Of a DNA stretch of 64,000 nt, positions 60,641 to 64,000 are shown piece by piece. This DNA is from Bryobacterales bacterium. GTDB lineage: Bacteria > Acidobacteriota > Terriglobia > Bryobacterales > Bryobacteraceae. Position numbers and translations under genes: made by a program. Each line of letters starts with the position of its first letter. Position 1 is the first letter of the stretch. The stretch is taken from contig PLOR01000057.1 of the NCBI GenBank assembly GCA_003142185.1, positions 80,030-144,029 on the forward strand. The letters are read 5' to 3'. The notes beneath the pieces were generated by a model. That model saw only the letters and a list, made by a program, of their open reading frames with translations. It had not been told where the DNA came from and did no database searches.

Positions 60641-61033
60641 GTGCCCAGAGTTAAACGTGGTCCCCACCGCAAGGATGCCCGGAAAAAGACGCTCAAACAG
60701 GCGTCGGGTTATTTCCTCACTAAAAGCAAGCTGAATCGCGCCGCGCAAGAGGCGGTCGAACGCGGCCTGAAGTTCGCTTATGTCGGGCGCAAAAACAAGA
60801 AGCGCGAATACCGCTCGCTGTGGATCGTCCGCATCAACGCCGCCTGCCGGGAGGCTGGGATTTCGTACAGCCGGTTCCTGAACGGGCTGAAGGCTTCCCG
60901 CCTGGAACTGAATCGCAAGGTGCTGGCGGATGTGGCGCTGCACGATGACGCTGCGTTCCAGCAACTGGTTTCGGTGGCCAAGTCCGCGCTGGAAGTCAAG
61001 GATTCCGCCCGCGCGGCGCTGGAAAAGAAATGA
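60641..61033 (+). CDS. rplT: 50S ribosomal protein L20
   Basis: 130 residues with a GTG start. The basic N terminus [20 protein letters not shown] and the block [20 protein letters not shown] are typical of L20, which binds 23S rRNA early in assembly and in many bacteria represses its own operon. The 77-base gap after rpmI could carry such a control structure. The stop overlaps the next gene (ATGA). Confidence 0.96.
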   Translation: MPRVKRGPHRKDARKKTLKQASGYFLTKSKLNRAAQEAVERGLKFAYVGRKNKKREYRSLWIVRINAACREAGISYSRFLNGLKASRLELNRKVLADVALHDDAAFQQLVSVAKSALEVKDSARAALEKK

Positions 61034-61269
61034 CGGCTACCCACCAGCCGGATGCGCTCGCCAGCCTGGAGGATCGCATCCAGCAGGCGGTTCAACTGGT
61101 GGTCCGCTTGCGTCAGGAAAAAGATGCGGCATTCGCCCAGGCCGCCGAGGCACGGGCCGAAGCCGGGAAGTTGGCTGACGAACTCGCGGCGCTGCAGGCC
61201 GAGCGCAAACAGGTGCGCACCCGCATCGAGAAGCTGCTCGAACAGATCGAGCAATTGAGCGGCGGATAG
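61030..61269 (+). CDS. coiled-coil protein, ZapB-like
   Basis: 79 residues, almost all predicted coiled coil ([20 protein letters not shown] to the C terminus, with heptads of Leu/Ala/Val). Size, composition and the zapA gene 23 bases downstream suggest a ZapB-type Z-ring factor. Small coiled coils are hard to place by sequence, so this is a context-based call. Confidence 0.6.
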   Translation: MTATHQPDALASLEDRIQQAVQLVVRLRQEKDAAFAQAAEARAEAGKLADELAALQAERKQVRTRIEKLLEQIEQLSGG

Positions 61270-61292
61270 CGGATTCCGCTCGCCGGAGAAGC

Positions 61293-61610
61293 ATGGAAAG
61301 CCCTCCTCCCGAAAAACAGACGGTACGGGTCACCATCCTCAATCGGCAGTATACGCTGCGAGCCGCGGGCGATCCTAGTGACATCGAACGCGCGGCGGCG
61401 CAGTTGGACGATCTGTTGCTGGCCCTCGCCGCCAAGGCGCCGAACGCGGATTCCACGCACATCGCGGTGCTGGCATGCCTCCACCTGGCCGACAAGCTGA
61501 CCGCTCTAGACCGGGAGATGGAATCGCTGCGCCAGAGCGTTGACCAAAAGTCCGAAAAATGCCGCGGCATGATCGAGGAGTTGATTGCCTCGGTGGAAGC
61601 AGGCGTGTGA
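61293..61610 (+). CDS. zapA: cell division protein ZapA
   Basis: 105 residues: an N-terminal ZapA globular part (TVRVTILNRQYTLRAAGDP, then DIERAAAQLDDLLLAL) and a C-terminal coiled coil. ZapA cross-links FtsZ filaments. It is coupled to the upstream coiled-coil gene and overlaps the next gene (TGATG). Confidence 0.85.
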   Translation: MESPPPEKQTVRVTILNRQYTLRAAGDPSDIERAAAQLDDLLLALAAKAPNADSTHIAVLACLHLADKLTALDREMESLRQSVDQKSEKCRGMIEELIASVEAGV

Positions 61611-62431
61611 TGCCACGCGTTTTGCTGGGTCTGATGGCCGCGCTGGCAGTGGCGGCGGGTCCGGCGCTCGAAGATGAAATCGCGCAGTGGCGCCGCGCGC
61701 GCGCGTCCACGCTCCAGGCCGAGGGAGGCTGGCTCACCGTGGCCGGCCTCTTCTGGCTGCATGAGGGCGCAAACTCGTTCGGCAAAGACCCCGCTAGCGA
61801 AATCGTGCTCCCCGATGGACCCGCCCAGGCCGGCGTTTTCGATCTGCGCGCCGGCACGGTAGCGGTGACCATGAAAGCCGAAGGCGCCCGCCGCGAATTG
61901 CAACCGGATTCCTCCGACGTTGTCAAAGCCGGCCGCCTCAGCCTGTTCCTCATCAAGCGCGGCGACCGGCTCGGCATCCGTCTCAAGGACCCCGAGAATC
62001 CGGCGCGCAAGGAGTTCCACGGCCTGGACTATTTCCCTGCCAGCGAGGCGTACCGCGTGACAGCGCGCTGGGTGGCCTCGCCACGCCAGATTCCCGTCCT
62101 CAACGTGCTGGGTCAAACCGAACCTTCCCAGTGTCCCGGCTATGCCGAGTTCCGCATTGGCGAGACGGATCTGCGACTTTACCCGATCCTCGAAGAGCCG
62201 GATGCTCAGGAGCTGTTTTACATCTTTCGCGACCAGACCAGCGGCCGCGAAACTTACCCAGCCGGCCGGTTCCTCTACTCTGGGCTGCCCAAGGAAGGCC
62301 GCGTGGTGCTCGATTTCAACAAGGCCGTCAATCCGCCCTGCGCTTTCACGCCCTACGCCACCTGCCCGCTGCCGCCGCCGGAAAATCGCTTACCGGTGCG
62401 GATTGAGGCCGGCGAAAAGAAATACCATTAA
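61610..62431 (+). CDS. secreted DUF1684 protein
   Basis: 273 residues from the ATG that overlaps the zapA stop, with a signal peptide (VLLGLMAALAVAAGPA). DUF1684 features are WRRARASTLQAEGGWLTVAG, FWLHEG, the F-N-x-A-x-N-P-P-C motif (DFNKAVNPPCAFTPYATC) and PVRIEAGEKKY. The function of this family is unknown. It may be co-transcribed with zapA but has no evident division role. Confidence 0.85.
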   Translation: MPRVLLGLMAALAVAAGPALEDEIAQWRRARASTLQAEGGWLTVAGLFWLHEGANSFGKDPASEIVLPDGPAQAGVFDLRAGTVAVTMKAEGARRELQPDSSDVVKAGRLSLFLIKRGDRLGIRLKDPENPARKEFHGLDYFPASEAYRVTARWVASPRQIPVLNVLGQTEPSQCPGYAEFRIGETDLRLYPILEEPDAQELFYIFRDQTSGRETYPAGRFLYSGLPKEGRVVLDFNKAVNPPCAFTPYATCPLPPPENRLPVRIEAGEKKYH

Positions 62432-62504
62432 ATTCGATTCAGACTGCGGCCACCGCCATAACTCGAACGCTCGACTGGGTGTTAGTGTTAAGCAGGAGGA
62501 AACC

Positions 62505-62967
62505 ATGCGAAACACCAAATTACCCATCATTCTTGGCGTAGCGGCGGGCCCTCGCCTTTTCCACATTGGCGTTGGCGGGACGCCATCCACACTATCTGCG
62601 CGCGCGGACCGATCTCCGCACGGCGCAGTTCCTGATGCGCGTCCATGACGAGGACAACGTGATGCGGCACCTGCGCGAAGCGGATGCCGAGATCGACCGG
62701 GCGGTGAGAGAAATCGACCATGCGGCAGTGATCGACCACAAGGACCTCGAAGACCATCCGTCGATTGATCGCAGCCTGGACCGCCGCGGCAGATTCCACA
62801 AGGCCATGGAATTGCTACAGAGCGCCCGCGCCGATATCGGCCGTGAGGAAGACAACCCGCGCGCCATCGGCTGGCGTGACGAAGCCTATCGCCATATCGA
62901 CGCTGCGATAGGCCAACTCCGCCGCGCGGTGCGCGATCTGCACATGGATCACATGGAAGGCTACTAG
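62505..62967 (+). pseudogene. secreted hypothetical protein with frameshift in the signal peptide
   Basis: A strong ribosome-binding site (AGGAGG, 62493-62498) precedes ATG at 62505. The reading frame starts MRNTKLPIILGVAAG and then shifts: the rest of a signal peptide (LAFSTLALAG) and a His/Arg/Asp-rich mature part of about 125 residues, ending at 62967, continue in the +1 frame. Removing one G from the GGG at 62546-62548 would restore one continuous protein. The mature part has alpha-helical repeats (HLREADAEIDRAVREIDHAA). No family is recognised. The shift may be a sequencing error or a recent mutation. Confidence 0.6.
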
Positions 62968-63035
62968 GTCTCCGGCTGCGTGCTGTTGCGCTTCCCTGAA
63001 GAACCACTCCTTCACGGTCGTGTCCCGGCTCCGCC

Positions 63036-63061
63036 CGGAGCCGCGACCGTCAGGGAGCGGT
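63036..63061 (+). repeat. third copy of the 25-base repeat
   Basis: Close match to 19373-19397 and the inverse of 20374-20398 (differences in the middle: GTCA versus AAA/ATA). A 7-bp hairpin (CGGCTCC/GGAGCCG, 63026-63043) overlaps its left end. Confidence 0.7.
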
Positions 63062-63094
63062 TAGCGCGGCTGCTAAGCGGCGAATCCTAGGGTC

Positions 63095-63607
63095 TCAGTG
63101 CAACCTTCCAACCTTCCCCTTGACACAAGTCCGAAGGATGCTCTTGAGCGCGGCGAGATCGGCTGCGGCCACCTGACCCTTGGGAATGAGGTGGAAATTC
63201 CCCTCCGGCATCCACAGAAAGATATGCTCAGTGCTTTCCGAGACCCCTTTGACGAGAGCCCAACCGATCCGGCCGCTGGCGTGCACACGTTCCGTGAGGA
63301 CGCCCCCAGCCGAGAATGTATATTGCGACAGCCCACGGAGGCTTGGGTTCCTCAGCGCAGCCCTGGTTCGAATGTACGGAATGCCCAGGAACAGGCAAGC
63401 GCCGAAGAGGATCGCGGCAAGGACACCGTAAATCAGGTCGCTGTATTTCCGCGGTTCAGCCGAAGCAATAAGCGTTACGAACATAAACGCCACAATGAGC
63501 ACGCCGAGAAACCATAACTTGCGGAAAGCGGTCCGGACAAGAGCCCGGTACAGATCCGACCTGGACAACTGAACTCTAATCGTGACCGCCTGCGGTTCAT
63601 CTGGCAT
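63095..63607 (-). CDS. YcxB-like membrane protein
   Basis: 170 residues with two membrane helices (LWFLGVLIVAFMFVTLIAS and DLIYGVLAAILFGACLFLG) and a C-terminal domain with FSAGGVLTERVHASGRIGWALVKGV (given as features FSAGGV, IGWALVKGV) and FHLIPKGQV, fitting the YcxB-like family of unknown function. It is downstream of the partial gene on the same strand. Confidence 0.75.
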   Translation of the reverse strand: MPDEPQAVTIRVQLSRSDLYRALVRTAFRKLWFLGVLIVAFMFVTLIASAEPRKYSDLIYGVLAAILFGACLFLGIPYIRTRAALRNPSLRGLSQYTFSAGGVLTERVHASGRIGWALVKGVSESTEHIFLWMPEGNFHLIPKGQVAAADLAALKSILRTCVKGKVGRLH

Positions 63608-63692
63608 AAGTGGAAAAACGATTTATAGCAGACAGCACGCGCTGCGTGGGGTGCTTCGGCCCGATCCAGCGCACCCAGCGAATTCACCCATC

Positions 63693-64000
63693 TCAGACCG
63701 CATGCGAAAGAGGCTCCTCGCGGACAAACAGCACTGCCACGAGCCTCTTGCCGTCTGCGACCTCATGGAACCAGGTGTTCTTGCACCGATAACCGCGCGC
63801 CGCGAAGGCCTCGATCAGATGCTGACGCGGCACCAGAGTGGCGTGCGCGATCTCAACGGCCTTGGCGATGGATGGTGGAATCGGCCGGCCTGGTGTGATC
63901 GCCGACGTCATGCCCTCCGGGTTCTCTTGGATGATGATGCCGCAGGCGGCGGGGTGAAGTCCAGTAATCGTCTCGACGCCCAGCGGTTTCGGAAATGGCG
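63693..64000 (-). CDS. hypothetical protein, 5' part outside the window
   Basis: The frame is open to the window edge, so the start lies beyond 64000. Visible residues include PLGVETITGLHPAACGIIIQ, a helical stretch SIAKAVEIAHATLVPRQHL and the C terminus VADGKRLVAVLFVREEPL. No family recognised. Whether the internal ATG at 63911 is ever used cannot be told. Confidence 0.55.
   Translation of the reverse strand, partial: PFPKPLGVETITGLHPAACGIIIQENPEGMTSAITPGRPIPPSIAKAVEIAHATLVPRQHLIEAFAARGYRCKNTWFHEVADGKRLVAVLFVREEPLSHAV

Noticed and set aside
62142..62504. Open frame running from inside DUF1684 into the frameshifted gene
   Set aside because: Its first part is a shadow of DUF1684; only the segment from 62505, with its own ribosome-binding site, is plausible.

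Overview
The window is GC-rich, densely coded chromosomal DNA, most likely from an Acidobacteriota member of the Bryobacterales / Candidatus Solibacter type. Three things point there. First, a PadR regulator is coupled to a very long MacB-like permease of the ADOP class (31929-34924). Second, a secreted Ig-like protein ends in the C-terminal domain that is expanded in Solibacter (41184-43385). Third, families of short hairpin repeats recur in the spacers. The MurE specificity motif (meso-diaminopimelate), a porin and an AsmA protein indicate a Gram-negative envelope. I see 64 genes (two cut by the window edges, one with a frameshift). I found no rRNA, tRNA, CRISPR array, prophage, transposase or integrase gene, and no gene-free stretch over 300 bases.

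Layout. 1-3112: end of an XdhC-like gene, a MobA-type nucleotidyltransferase and an AsmA protein, overlapping head to tail. 3188-8470: FmdB zinc ribbon, alkaline phosphatase superfamily enzyme, a small membrane protein with presenilin-like motifs, a TlpA-like thioredoxin, and on the minus strand a zinc-ribbon protein with an RluA-type pseudouridine synthase. 8565-14629: a tightly overlapping run of uvrA, an unknown gene, a CPBP protease, mtnA and a thioredoxin. 14711-16612: a LysW-like acidic zinc ribbon coupled to a carboxypeptidase-regulatory-like protein, DinB, and a two-gene module led by a ribbon-helix-helix protein with a palindrome on its start codon. 16664-23095: orphan aceE, a cation diffusion facilitator between inverted repeats, two oxidoreductases and a hypothetical gene. 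23240-30838: a complete phosphate-starvation locus (sensor kinase, porin, pstS-pstC-pstA-pstB-phoU) with Pho-box-like repeats at three promoters. 30888-43385: M28 peptidase, PadR-ADOP pair, glucuronate isomerase, glycolate oxidase subunits GlcF and GlcE, a DUF72 protein and the Ig-like secreted protein. 43620-59777: a complete division and cell-wall cluster from mraZ to ftsZ, lacking murB and ddl. 59943-64000: purS, rpmI-rplT, a ZapB-like coiled coil with zapA, a DUF1684 protein, a frameshifted secreted protein, a YcxB-like protein and a partial gene.

How the genes fit together. The Pho locus reads as one regulon: outer-membrane passage, periplasmic capture, ABC uptake and PhoU/PhoR signalling. 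The division cluster carries peptidoglycan precursor synthesis (MurC-G, MraY), septal synthesis (FtsW, FtsI, FtsL, FtsQ) and the FtsA/FtsZ ring, and the separate ZapA locus adds a Z-ring modulator.

The most distinctive material is the RHH two-gene module with its operator, the presenilin-like membrane protein, the LysW-like protein without the LysW carrier end, and a rich set of intergenic hairpins, some with compensating base changes in their stems and one landing inside a coding sequence.
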